This document shows positions 49,323-57,195 of a stretch of 64,000 bases of DNA, piece after piece (within the stretch, counting starts at the first letter, position 1; each line of letters begins with the position of its first letter). The stretch is from Silvimonas soli (GTDB taxonomy: Bacteria; Pseudomonadota; Gammaproteobacteria; Burkholderiales; Chitinibacteraceae). Location of the stretch: assembly GCF_030035605.1 (NCBI RefSeq), contig NZ_CP106736.1, positions 868,001-932,000 of the forward strand, given 5' to 3'. Below the pieces are notes generated by a model. It saw only the letters and a list, made by a program, of their open reading frames with translations. It ran no database searches and was not told the DNA's origin. The position numbers were made by a program, and so were the translations under genes.

Positions 49323-50138
49323 TCAGTCAACATCCTCCTTCGTCAATGGCCGGGATGCCGGACCAGCCCGCTTTGTGCTTTCCCGTGACTGGATTTCGTT
49401 CCGCGCTGCTGCACTGCTGTGACGGAACCGCCAGGAATCGTTGCCGGTTTCCACGATATGGCAATGATGTGTCAACCGGTCCAGCAGTGCTGTTGTCAGC
49501 TTGGCATCGCCAAAGACGGCAGACCACTCCGCGAAGGTCAGGTTGGTGGTGATCAGTACACTGGTGTGCTCGTACAGCTTCGAGAGCAGATGGAACAGCA
49601 ACGCGCCGCCCGCTTGCGAGAACGGCAGATAGCCCAGTTCATCCAGGATCACCAGATCCATCTGCAGCAGGCTGAGCGCCAGCCGGCCCTGTTTGCCGGC
49701 GGCCTTTTCCTGTTCGAGCAGGTTGGCCAGCGTCACTGTGTCGTAAAAGCGGACCCGCTTGCCATGCTGTTTGATGGCGGTCTCGCCCAGCGCTATGGCC
49801 AGATGGGTCTTGCCGGTTCCGGTGCCGCCAATCAGCACCACGTTGTGGGCAGCCTCCTGGAAGGCACACGTTGCCAGTTCACCGATCATGTCCTGATCAA
49901 TCCGCGTATCAGAGAAGTCGAAGCTGGCCAGATCACGATGGAGCGGGAAGCATGCGGCGTTGAGCTGGTAGCGGATGGAGCGCAATCCCCGGTCTGACTG
50001 CTCTGCATCAATCAGGTGCTTGATCAGCCAGCTCGTGGTCTGTATCTCGGCGGGCGCAGCCTGATTGAGCCAGTCAGCCCAGGCACCGGCCATGCCATAC
50101 AGCTTCAGTTCCTTGAGCAGTGCAATCACCTCAGCCAT
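49323..50138 (-). CDS. istB: IS21 helper ATPase IstB
   Basis: From ATG 50138 (MAEVIALLKELKLYGMAGAW) the 271-residue AAA+ protein has Walker A IGGTGTGKTHLAIALGE, Walker B MDLVILDELGYLP, sensor-type SVLITTNLTFAEW and the ending DRLTHHCHIVETGNDSWRFR. IstB is the target-capture and transposase-stimulating ATPase of IS21 elements. It overlaps the istA stop codon in the usual way. It is intact while its partner istA is not, so the element is defective unless another IstA works in trans. Confidence 0.93.
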   Translation of the reverse strand: MAEVIALLKELKLYGMAGAWADWLNQAAPAEIQTTSWLIKHLIDAEQSDRGLRSIRYQLNAACFPLHRDLASFDFSDTRIDQDMIGELATCAFQEAAHNVVLIGGTGTGKTHLAIALGETAIKQHGKRVRFYDTVTLANLLEQEKAAGKQGRLALSLLQMDLVILDELGYLPFSQAGGALLFHLLSKLYEHTSVLITTNLTFAEWSAVFGDAKLTTALLDRLTHHCHIVETGNDSWRFRHSSAAARNEIQSRESTKRAGPASRPLTKEDVD

Positions 50139-50593
50139 GGCGCACCCCCGCATTGTGCAGCCGGTCATAACGGGCCGTATCCGTCGTCGGCGCATCCAGT
50201 ATCTGCAATCCGGTCTCTACCAGCGCAGGGCGAGCCGCCTGATGCAGCCGCGGGGCGCGCTGCGGATGCCACGCGCCACTGGCGGATGAAGGCACAGACA
50301 CGGCAATAGCTGCCGGCAAAGCCGGCCTGCTGCATCTCTTGGAACAGGCGCAACGCCGTGCGGCGATCCCGTTTGGGGCGGCGCAGGTCCAGTTCGAGTG
50401 CGCGGGTCAGCCAGGTGGCGTGGGCCGCAATCTTGCTGGGGGATGAATGCCGTTGGTACTTCGGCTCGCCGCCTTCAGGTTCGTGCAGCCACTTTTTGAT
50501 GGTATTGCGGGACAGACTGGTGCGGCGCTGGATCTCGCTGATGGTCAACCCTTCTCGCAGATGCATACGCCGGATCTTTGCATACATACCCAT
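50131..50593 (-). pseudogene. istA: IS21 transposase IstA, catalytic core deleted
   Basis: ATG 50593 opens MGMYAKIRRMHLREGLTISE, the helix-turn-helix end of IstA, and runs through SLSRNTIKKWLHEP to FIRQWRV near 50275. From there a different frame carries the normal IstA C-terminus (LVETGLQILDAPTTDTARYD, then RLHNAG) to the stop at 50131. The integrase-type DDE domain, about 1 kb, is absent and the join is out of frame. The N-terminal part alone could still bind the IS ends. Confidence 0.88.
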
Positions 50594-50906
50594 GGTGATC
50601 ACTCCGTGTCTCCTGCTGAATAATTCAGCAGGTGGATTGAACACCCTGGTCAAATTTGAACGCTAATTACCCTCGAAATCTGGTCAATATTCAACGCGTG
50701 CCAACATGTTGCACTGAGGCTCGAATCCGGTTTCCGCCCGGTTTTCTATATTTTTGGTCACAGAGCAATCAGGTCTGCGTCTGGCTCAGATGAGTATCCG
50801 CGGGACCACAAAATATACCGTTCGTCGGATGAAGACCTCTTCACTCTGGGCCACCCAAGAAACACTCGGTTGTGTCCCGCGCCTGTTGCATAGGTCGCGT
50901 CCACCA

Positions 50907-51050
50907 AATAACCGGTTTTTTCCCTGCAAAACCCGGTTATCCGCCAGCAGGGGCAGACACACCGTCCATGAAATGCGGCAAAAACCCGGGTTTTGGTAGG
51001 TAAAAGCTGGATTGCTTCGTTTTTTACCTACCAAAACCCGGGTTTTTTGC
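50907..51050. repeat. Cluster of AACCCGG dyads with a long hairpin
   Basis: A first hairpin pairs ATAACCGGTTTT with AAAACCCGGTTAT (50909-50943). A second, much stronger one pairs 50978-51004 with 51022-51050: CCCGGGTTTTGGTAGGTAAA against TTTACCTACCAAAACCCGGG, extended by A5/T6 and GC, with a single-base bulge and an 18-base loop. The element has four AAACCCGG-like cores. It could be bidirectional terminators, a replication or transfer site, or a small mobile repeat. Confidence 0.85.
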
Positions 51051-51449
51051 ACATTTACAGATTGGTCTTCTGACAAGGGGCAGGCCCAGCGCCATGAAAC
51101 AAATTTTGCTGAATTGATTTTCAAATGACCAATCAGGATGCTGTCATTTGTTATTTCAAGTGAAAGGCCCTTCGTGATCCTTCCGAAAGTCATGCCGCTG
51201 GCACTGGACGGTCAACTTCCCTTATCGCAAGCCATCGGGTTTGACGATCCAGGGCTAACCAGCGATTTGAGGAAGCGGCGGTTTACAGAACGTCGGGTTG
51301 GTGCCGCCAAATGGCCACGCAGCAGCCTGAGCAAAACAGCGCACCGATGAAAACGGGTCTCCAGCCCATGCCGCCCGATACCCGGCTCAAGCGGTTTGGG
51401 AATATCCACCAGCAGCCGATTTCGGAAATACAGGCCCGAAAAGAGGGAA

Positions 51450-51466
51450 TTGTCTTGGCAAGACAA
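51450..51466. promoter_or_regulatory. 17-bp palindrome upstream of alpA-type gene
   Basis: TTGTCTTG-G-CAAGACAA is a perfect 8+1+8 inverted repeat. It lies about 190 bp upstream of the alpA-type start and 28 bp upstream of a 9-codon frame with a strong AAGGAG site. Likely an operator for a phage-type repressor; inferred. Confidence 0.45.
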
Positions 51467-51493
51467 AAATGCCGTTTAGAAAGGAGCCCCAGC

Positions 51494-51523
51494 ATGACAA
51501 AACAAACACCCCTAAGGAGTTGA
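51494..51523 (+). other. Possible 9-residue leader peptide (MTKQTPLRS)
   Basis: ATG 51494 has AAGGAG seven bases upstream and ends at TGA after nine codons. A second AAGGAG overlaps its end and is followed by TTG and a five-codon frame. Strong ribosome sites on such tiny frames suggest translational control of the downstream alpA-type gene, or chance. Confidence 0.3.
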
Positions 51524-51655
51524 AAAGAACCTGCTGACACAACGATTTTGAATCTGAACCACGACGCAGTTCGGGAAATATTTAACTGGTGGAAGGCGTC
51601 AATCATCAACATTCATTTGGACGCTTCACCCCGATCGGAACAGGATAAAGAAGAA

Positions 51656-51865
51656 ATGAGCGAATCAATATTAAGGTGCCCAGCCGTACTGAAAATGACC
51701 GGGCTCAGCCGCTCGGGCCTGTATAACCGCATGAACCCTCAAAGCCATTACCACGATCCTGAGTTCCCCTTGCCGGTCAAGATCGGAATGCACGCAGTAG
51801 GCTGGAAGAATAGCGAGGTACAGGCGTGGATCACACAGCGCCCACGGGCTTCATCGCAGGAGTAA
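51656..51865 (+). CDS. AlpA-family DNA-binding protein (excisionase/regulator)
   Basis: From ATG 51656 the 69-residue protein reads MSESILRCPAVLKMTGLSRS then GLYNRM, PEFPLPVKIG and GWKNSEVQAWI, the MerR-like winged helix of AlpA/phage excisionase proteins that turn on integrase genes of prophages and islands. No integrase is found nearby, so this is a relic or an orphan. A strong terminator follows 55 bp later. The A/T-rich upstream stretch has AGGATAAAG as ribosome site. Sits 560 bp from the 3' end of tRNA-Pro, the usual side for an integrated element. Confidence 0.87.
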   Translation: MSESILRCPAVLKMTGLSRSGLYNRMNPQSHYHDPEFPLPVKIGMHAVGWKNSEVQAWITQRPRASSQE

Positions 51866-51919
51866 CCGGCAATATCAACATGTTGCTCGTCGTCAAAAAA
51901 GCAGTTGACCAGATCAGCC

Positions 51920-51949
51920 AAGGCCTGCACGCAATGCAGGCCTTTTTTT
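51920..51949 (+). terminator. Intrinsic terminator after the alpA-type gene
   Basis: AAGGCCTGCA (51920-51929) and TGCAGGCCTT (51935-51944) pair perfectly around CGCAA, followed by T5. Confidence 0.92.
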
Positions 51950-52381
51950 GTGTCGAACAGTGACCGTGTGAACAAGCCCGATCTCAGTTGATCAAGCGGA
52001 TTTTCGCTTGCCAGGCGGCACGACGTTACAGTCCGACGTTGAAGATCCCAAGTTAGCGCCTCACTTGATCAAAGCTGTGATCTGAAAATGTTTGGGACGC
52101 GCTAAGAACAAAACGACTCCCCCAATTTGGACAGCGAACACAAACGTAGGGTGGCGTCGGGACGTGATGATCAGAAGACGTGTTGAGCAAGGACAAGACT
52201 ACTGCAGACGCGTTTTGGATTTGTGGCTGATCAAACAAAGGTTGCGTTTTAGAATGGAAGACTTCCATGCTAAATCCCTAGCCGCTGCGGACAAAACGGA
52301 AAAGCTCATCCGTCAAAACGCTAATAATAAACCGCGGTCTGTACGTATGTATGTACGTGGAGAGGTTTTAAGCCCAAACGC

Positions 52382-52422
52382 AACAAGGGCCTACAAACCG
52401 AAGTCTGTAAGCCCTTGTTTTT
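52382..52422 (+). terminator. Intrinsic terminator against the tRNA-Pro 3' end
   Basis: AACAAGGGC (52382-52390) pairs with GCCCTTGTT (52411-52419), with an inner TACA/TGTA pair, followed by a T run. It lies two bases from the tRNA-Pro CCA end and would stop plus-strand transcripts from the island; its use on the minus strand after the tRNA is weaker. Confidence 0.8.
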
Positions 52423-52424
52423 AT

Positions 52425-52501
52425 TGGTCGGAATGGCGGGATTCGAACTCGCGACCCCTTGCACCCCATGCAAGTGCGCTACCAGGCTGCGCTACATTCC
52501 G
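52425..52501 (-). tRNA. tRNA-Pro (GGG)
   Basis: On the minus strand, CGGAATG/CATTCCG acceptor arms with A discriminator and encoded CCA; D arm TAGCGCAGCCTGGTAGCGCA; anticodon stem CTTGC/GCAAG around ATGGGGT gives anticodon GGG; T arm GAGTTCGAATCC. 77 bases. Decodes CCC. Its 3' end faces the mobile region. Confidence 0.96.
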
Positions 52502-52571
52502 AGGAGGAGCGATTATAGCTGCGCTCCTGGGCTTTGCCTACCCCTTTTGCACAGACTTTACGGTCAGGCGT

Positions 52572-52940
52572 TCAGGGGGTGGCGAGTGGCTCATTGAGCC
52601 ATGCCAGCAAGGCTTGTAACTCTTCCTTGATGGAAATTGCAGCCGGGTTGGCAGCCTCTTCACCTGCGTGGGCGAGTTGGTTGCGGGCACCGCTGATGGT
52701 GAAACCTTGCTCGTACAACAACGAGCGGATGCGCCGCACCAGCAACACTTCGTGATGCTGGTAGTAGCGGCGGTTGCCTCGGCGTTTTACGGGTTTGAGT
52801 TGCGTGAACTCTTGTTCCCAGTAACGCAAGACATGAGGCTTCACTCCACACAAATCGCTCACTTCACCAATGGTGAAGTAGCGTTTTGCGGGGATGGAAG
52901 GCAGATCACTGGTTGGAATGACGTTGCTGCTGCTTTGCAT
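52572..52940 (-). CDS. MerR-family transcriptional regulator
   Basis: From ATG 52940 a 122-residue protein: RYFTIGEVSDLCGVKPHVLR then YWEQEFTQLKPVKRRGNRRY, the MerR winged helix, followed by a dimerisation helix (LVRRIRSLLYEQGFTISGAR). There are no clustered metal-binding cysteines after the helix, so it is not a metal-type MerR. Its start overlaps the 3' end of ihfA by 35 bases. The pheT-ihfA-merR-tRNA-Pro order is conserved in betaproteobacteria and gammaproteobacterial relatives; its targets are unknown. Confidence 0.92.
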   Translation of the reverse strand: MQSSSNVIPTSDLPSIPAKRYFTIGEVSDLCGVKPHVLRYWEQEFTQLKPVKRRGNRRYYQHHEVLLVRRIRSLLYEQGFTISGARNQLAHAGEEAANPAAISIKEELQALLAWLNEPLATP

Positions 52941-53223
52941 AGTGCAGTTCAACTAGCCCCTTCAGTTTCTGGCTGGCATGGAAGGTGACAACACGGCGGG
53001 CAGAGATCGGGATCTCTTCGCCAGTCTTGGGGTTGCGGCCCGGGCGCTGTGGTTTGTCGCGCAACTGAAAGTTGCCAAAACCAGACAGTTTTACGGTGTC
53101 GCCTTCTTCCAGCGAGGCACGGATTTCTTCAAAAAACGCCTCAACCATATCTTTGGCTTCGCGTTTGTTCAGGCCAACCTTATCAAACAGCAAATCGGCG
53201 AGGTCTGCTTTGGTAAGCGTCAT
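52906..53223 (-). CDS. ihfA: Integration host factor subunit alpha
   Basis: IHF-alpha pairs with IHF-beta to bend DNA sharply. From ATG 53223 (MTLTKADLADLLFDKVGLNK) the protein has 105 residues. The DNA-arm motif GFGNFQLRDKPQRPGRNPKT, with the intercalating proline, is complete and the C-terminus VELHYAKQQQRHSNQ is slightly longer than in E. coli (99 aa). It follows pheT by 64 bp on the same strand, as in most relatives, and overlaps merR. Confidence 0.96.
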   Translation of the reverse strand: MTLTKADLADLLFDKVGLNKREAKDMVEAFFEEIRASLEEGDTVKLSGFGNFQLRDKPQRPGRNPKTGEEIPISARRVVTFHASQKLKGLVELHYAKQQQRHSNQ

Positions 53224-53287
53224 TGTTGTTATCTCAATACTCATGTGACTCGGCACAGGGCGTGCAAATCAAAAAAAAATATAAGGC

Positions 53288-55642
53288 TTACGCTCTCAAT
53301 GTCGCACCACACGCTTGCGCTGCCGCGATCAGCGCGGTAACGGTTGCGTCTACTTCCTCGTCGGTCAGGGTTTTGAGAGTATCTTGCATTAACACTTTGA
53401 ATGCAAGGCTCTTTTTCCCTTCTGGCACGCCTTTTCCACGGTAGATATCGAACAATTCGATAGCGGTTACCAGTGGCTGTTTTGCAGCGGCAAAAGCCGA
53501 TTGCAATGCGGCCAGCGACTGCGACTCATCTACCACCAGAGCCAGATCACGCCGCACAGCTTGCACGCGGCTAACGGCTTTGGCGCGCACCGGGTTTACC
53601 GACAACAGGGCGGCGGCATCCAGTTCGAACACGACTGGCGACTGGCCCAGTTCGTAAGCTTGAGTCCATTGCGGGTGTAATTCTCCCAGCCAACCCACCA
53701 CAATGCCATCCAGCACGATTTCAGCAGAACGACCTGGGTGTAAAGCCGGATGACTGGCGCGGCGGAATTCTGCCACACGCGGGGCGATCAGTGCTTCTAC
53801 ATCTGCTTTGATATCAAAGAAATCAACAGTCGCTTTAGCAGCAGCCCATTGTTCCGGATCACGCGTGCCCCACGCCAGCCCACCGATTTTTTCCGGTTGG
53901 ACTTGCGCGGTTACGCCGTGGAACACCCGGCCAACTTCAAACAAGCGTACGCGCTCGGCTTTGCGGTTGAGATTGTACTGAAGCGCATTGACCAAACCGC
54001 CCAACAAAGATGAACGCATTACGCTCATCTGGCTGGCGATCGGGTTGATCAGCTTGACCGGCGCAGTGTTGCCGGCCAGTTCACGCTCCCACTTCTCCTC
54101 AACAAACGAGTAGTTGATGCTTTCCTGGTAGCCGGCAGCCACCAGAATGCGTTTGAGCGAGAATTTGTCTCGGGCGTTACCTGGTTGCGGCAACATGGCA
54201 ATCCGGCTGGCTGCTGGCCGGGTCGGGATGTTGTCATAGCCGTAAACACGCGCGACTTCTTCGATCAGATCTTCTTCAATTTCCAGATCGAAGCGAAAAC
54301 TCGGCGGAGTGACCGTGATGACGTCGCCAGCCAGTTCGGCTGACAGACCCAGACGGCGCAGCAGGGACAATACTTCGTCACCTGGCAGCGTCAAACCCAA
54401 GACCTTGGCAACCCGCGATACGCGCAGGGCCACCGGCTTGCGGGCGGGCAATTCGGCAACTTGTTCAACGATGGGACCGACCTGGCCGCCACACACATCA
54501 ACCAGCAACTGGGTAGCGCGTTCCAGCGCCGGGCGCACGTTGCCGAAGTCCACACCGCGCTCAAAGCGATGGCTCGCGTCCGAAGAGAAACCCAGTCGAC
54601 GTGCTTTGCCGGCGATATCTGCCGGGGCAAAGAACGCGGACTCGAGGAAAATGTCTGTGGATGCGTCGTCAATTTCAGAATTGGCGCCGCCCATGATGCC
54701 AGCCAGAGCCACCGGGCGTGTGCCATCGGTGATCACCAGCATGTCGGTCGCGAGGTCCAGCTCTTTGCCATTGAGCAAAGTGAGCTTCTCGCCCTCGCGG
54801 GCAAAGCGCACGAGGATGCCGCCTTGCAGCTTGTTGGCGTCGAAGGCGTGCATCGGCTGACCCAGTTCGAGCATCACGTAGTTGGTAATATCTACCACTG
54901 CCGAGATACTGCGAATGCCGGAGCGTTCTAGGCGTCGCTTCATCCAGTCCGGCGTAGCGGCCTGGCGATTAATATTACGGACGATACGCCCGGCGTAGCG
55001 CGGGCAGGCGCTGCCAGCTTCCAGCTTGATGCTGATGGCGTCGTCAATTGCAGGCGCAACCGGGGTGATTTCCACCGGGGTTTGCGCCACGCCAGTCAAC
55101 GCGGCTACTTCACGCGCGATACCGCGAATTGACAGGCAATCCGCACGGTTGGGCGTGAGCTTGAGTGTCAGCAACGTGTCGTCCAGATTCAGATACTCGC
55201 GCAGCGCCACGCCCACCGGGGCATCGGCTGGCAATACCAGCAGACCGGAAGACTCTTCGCTCACACCCAGTTCTTTGGCCGAACACAGCATGCCGTTGGA
55301 TTCAACACCGCGCACTTTGGCTTGCTTGATCTTGAAGTCGCCCGGCAGCACGGCGCCGACGCGCGCGCAGGGCACGCGAATGCCTGGCGCTACGTTCGGC
55401 GCACCGCAGACGATCTGGATCGGCTCGGCTTCACCGACATTGACCGTGCAAACGTTCAAGCGATCAGCGTTTTCATGGCGGGTAACGGTCAGCACTTCGG
55501 CCACGATCACGTGGGTAAATGCTGGCGCGGCCGGATCGGCTTCTTCTACTTCCAGCCCGGCCATCGTCAACAGATGAGCCAGCGCTTCAGATTCGAGCTG
55601 GGGATTGGCCCAGCTACGCAACCACTGTTCAGAGAATTTCAT
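53288..55642 (-). CDS. pheT: Phenylalanine-tRNA ligase beta subunit
   Basis: The beta chain of the (alpha-beta)2 enzyme charging tRNA-Phe; it binds tRNA and edits mischarged tyrosine. The 784-residue protein starts MKFSEQWLRSWANPQLESEA and has, in order, the EMAP-type tRNA-binding domain (residues 39-148, VCTVNVGEAEPIQIVCGAPN), the B3/B4 editing domain, the B5 domain, the catalytic-like core and the C-terminal anticodon-binding fold. Length is close to E. coli (795). It follows pheS by 15 bp. Confidence 0.97.
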   Translation of the reverse strand: MKFSEQWLRSWANPQLESEALAHLLTMAGLEVEEADPAAPAFTHVIVAEVLTVTRHENADRLNVCTVNVGEAEPIQIVCGAPNVAPGIRVPCARVGAVLPGDFKIKQAKVRGVESNGMLCSAKELGVSEESSGLLVLPADAPVGVALREYLNLDDTLLTLKLTPNRADCLSIRGIAREVAALTGVAQTPVEITPVAPAIDDAISIKLEAGSACPRYAGRIVRNINRQAATPDWMKRRLERSGIRSISAVVDITNYVMLELGQPMHAFDANKLQGGILVRFAREGEKLTLLNGKELDLATDMLVITDGTRPVALAGIMGGANSEIDDASTDIFLESAFFAPADIAGKARRLGFSSDASHRFERGVDFGNVRPALERATQLLVDVCGGQVGPIVEQVAELPARKPVALRVSRVAKVLGLTLPGDEVLSLLRRLGLSAELAGDVITVTPPSFRFDLEIEEDLIEEVARVYGYDNIPTRPAASRIAMLPQPGNARDKFSLKRILVAAGYQESINYSFVEEKWERELAGNTAPVKLINPIASQMSVMRSSLLGGLVNALQYNLNRKAERVRLFEVGRVFHGVTAQVQPEKIGGLAWGTRDPEQWAAAKATVDFFDIKADVEALIAPRVAEFRRASHPALHPGRSAEIVLDGIVVGWLGELHPQWTQAYELGQSPVVFELDAAALLSVNPVRAKAVSRVQAVRRDLALVVDESQSLAALQSAFAAAKQPLVTAIELFDIYRGKGVPEGKKSLAFKVLMQDTLKTLTDEEVDATVTALIAAAQACGATLRA

Positions 55643-55657
55643 GGTATTCGCCCTGGC

Positions 55658-56653
55658 TTATTTGAATTGCTGCAGGAATGCGAGATCGTTCTCGAAGAAG
55701 AGCCGCAGATCGTTCACGCCGTAATACAGCATGGCGAAACGATCGAGCCCGAAACCGAAGGCAAAGCCGGTGTAGATTTCCGGATCAATGCCCACGTTGC
55801 GCAACACGTTCGGATGCACCATGCCGCAACCGCCGATCTCCAGCCAACCACGCTCACCCAGCACATCGACTTCGGCCGACGGTTCGGTAAACGGGAAGAA
55901 AGACGGACGGAAGCGCACTTGCAGATCGTCGCGCTCGAAGAAATTACGCAGCCAGTCAGTAATCACGGCTTTGAGGTCGGCAAACGAGACGCCCTCTTCC
56001 ACCCACAGACCTTCCATTTGATGGAACATCGGCGAGTGAGTGGCATCCGAATCCACGCGATACACGCGGCCAGGTGCCACGATCTTGATTGGCGGCTTGT
56101 TGTCGAGCATGTACCGCACCTGGATCGGCGAGGTATGCGTGCGCAGTACCAGCGGCTCGGCAGCGGTCGAACCTTCCACATAGAAGGTGTCCTGCATGGC
56201 GCGAGCCGGGTGGTCTTTGGGGATGTTCAGTGCTTCAAAATTGTGGAAATCGTTCTCGATTTCCGGACCATCGGCCACAGTGAAACCGAGCGAAGCAAAC
56301 AGCGCTTCAATACGATGTTGCACCAGCGTTACCGGATGCAGACCACCCAGGCCGTGGGAACGACCGGGCAAAGTGATATCGAGCGCTTCTGCGGCGAGCT
56401 GGCGAGCCAGTTTTTCCTGAGCCAGTGCATCGCGGCGGGCATTCAGCGTGGCCTCAAAAGCCTGACGGGCTTGATTGACGGTCGCGCCAAAGGTTTTCTT
56501 TTCTTCTGGCGGCAAAGTGGCGAGCTGCTTGAGCAGCGCGGTGATCGCGCCTTCTTTGCCGACGTATTTGGCTTTTACATTTTCCAGTGCGGGCGCTTCA
56601 CTGGTCGCATTCAGTTCGGCGAGGCCTTGCGCAAGAAGGGCTTGTACGTCCAT
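55658..56653 (-). CDS. pheS: Phenylalanine-tRNA ligase alpha subunit
   Basis: The catalytic chain of the tRNA-Phe ligase. 331 residues: an N-terminal coiled coil, then class II motifs: GRVYRVDSDATHSPMFHQME (motif 2 region) and GFAFGFGLDRFAMLYYGVND (motif 3), ending FFENDLAFLQQFK. The start MDVQALLAQGLAELN is standard. It is separated from rplT by 166 bp that hold a terminator-type hairpin, so pheST may be partly uncoupled from the ribosomal genes. Confidence 0.97.
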   Translation of the reverse strand: MDVQALLAQGLAELNATSEAPALENVKAKYVGKEGAITALLKQLATLPPEEKKTFGATVNQARQAFEATLNARRDALAQEKLARQLAAEALDITLPGRSHGLGGLHPVTLVQHRIEALFASLGFTVADGPEIENDFHNFEALNIPKDHPARAMQDTFYVEGSTAAEPLVLRTHTSPIQVRYMLDNKPPIKIVAPGRVYRVDSDATHSPMFHQMEGLWVEEGVSFADLKAVITDWLRNFFERDDLQVRFRPSFFPFTEPSAEVDVLGERGWLEIGGCGMVHPNVLRNVGIDPEIYTGFAFGFGLDRFAMLYYGVNDLRLFFENDLAFLQQFK

Positions 56654-56704
56654 ATCGAATGTCGCGCTTTACGCGCGCTCCTGCCTGGAATTGAAGCAAA
56701 CGCA

Positions 56705-56725
56705 TCTTCAGCAAAACACTGAAGA
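56705..56725 (-). promoter_or_regulatory. Hairpin in the pheS leader
   Basis: TCTTCAG and CTGAAGA flank seven bases (56705-56725), 52 bp upstream of pheS. No T run follows. Possible part of a leader structure with the adjacent terminator. Confidence 0.4.
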
Positions 56726-56735
56726 CCGCAAACCA

Positions 56736-56763
56736 ATAAAAAAGGGAGGCCGGGAAGCCTCCC
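56736..56763 (-). terminator. Terminator or attenuator between rplT and pheS
   Basis: On the minus strand GGGAGGC and GCCTCCC flank six bases and are followed by TTTTTTA. It either ends the infC-rpmI-rplT transcript or attenuates read-through into pheST. I saw no phenylalanine-rich leader peptide before it. Confidence 0.78.
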
Positions 56764-56819
56764 TGATCTTGCCAATTGCAAATGAGGCGCCGCCACCTAA
56801 GCGGCAGCACCTTCATTCA

Positions 56820-57179
56820 TCAAGCAACGAGGCTAGCCTTGGCTTTCTCAACAAACTGGGCAAATGCCGGCTTGTCGAAAATTGCCATATCGGCCAGAAC
56901 CTTGCGGTCTACCTCGATCCCGGCCTTCTTCAGACCGTTCATGAACTTGCTGTACGCCAGACCCAGTTCGCGGGATGCAGCGTTGATACGCGCAATCCAC
57001 AGCTGACGGAACTGACGTTTCTTTTGACGGCGGTCACGGTAGGCGTATTGGCCAGCCTTCATTACCGCTTGCTTGGCAACGCGGTATACGTTCTTGCGAC
57101 GGCCGCGATAGCCCTTCGCCAGATTCAGGATTTTCTTGTGACGAGCGCGGGCTGTTACACCACGTTTAACGCGAGGCAT
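56820..57179 (-). CDS. rplT: 50S ribosomal protein L20
   Basis: Early-assembly protein of the large subunit and, in many bacteria, the repressor of its own operon. 119 residues: PRVKRGVTARARHKKILNLA then KGYRGRRKNVYRVAKQAVMK, RDRRQKKRQFRQLWIARINA and a C-terminal globular half, all matching L20. It follows rpmI by 16 bp. Length is standard. No anomalies. Confidence 0.97.
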   Translation of the reverse strand: MPRVKRGVTARARHKKILNLAKGYRGRRKNVYRVAKQAVMKAGQYAYRDRRQKKRQFRQLWIARINAASRELGLAYSKFMNGLKKAGIEVDRKVLADMAIFDKPAFAQFVEKAKASLVA

Positions 57180-57195
57180 ATTTAATCTCCTTTAG

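Larger units (their letters stand above)
49204..50706 (-). mobile_element. IS21-family insertion sequence with internally deleted istA
   Basis: Ends are related inverted repeats: TGTCGGCGAGCGTTGAATAT at the left and, on the minus strand, TGTTGGCACGCGTTGAATAT at the right. Each end has a second internal copy (GTTCAATATTGATCAGG at left, GTTCAAATTTGACCAGG at right), the multiple terminal repeats typical of IS21. The element carries istA remnants and a full istB. About 1.5 kb, shorter than usual because istA lost about 1 kb. I found no matching target duplication. Confidence 0.88.
50707..51655. other. Island DNA without recognised genes
   Basis: 949 bp between the IS21 element and the alpA-type gene. 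It holds the hairpin cluster at 50907-51050, a palindrome at 51450-51466 and a 9-codon frame at 51494. Longer open frames (for example 51311-51523) have no family match. It may be a non-coding control region of a former mobile element. Confidence 0.5.
51866..52424. other. Region between alpA-type gene and tRNA-Pro
   Basis: 559 bp. It has the terminators at 51920 and 52382 and a small CAAGCG-gatttt-CGCTTG hairpin near 51997. A 176-codon open frame starting at 52092 runs into the tRNA and is not credible. No integrase gene is present. Confidence 0.5.

Noticed and set aside
49198..50712. Target-site duplication around the IS21 copy
   Set aside because: Flanks (GATCG left, TGTTG right) do not match, consistent with deletion or recombination at one side.
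52400..52501. Attachment-site duplication of the tRNA-Pro 3' end
   Set aside because: I looked for a second copy of GAATGGCGGGATTCGAA in the window and found none; it may lie outside or be lost.
52092..52619. A 175-codon plus-strand open frame next to tRNA-Pro
   Set aside because: It reads through the terminator, the tRNA gene and part of merR, so it cannot be a gene as it stands.
56598..56816. Leader peptide for pheST attenuation
   Set aside because: The frame beginning MKVLPLRWRRL has its phenylalanines only after the terminator hairpin, so it cannot sense phenylalanine in the usual way.
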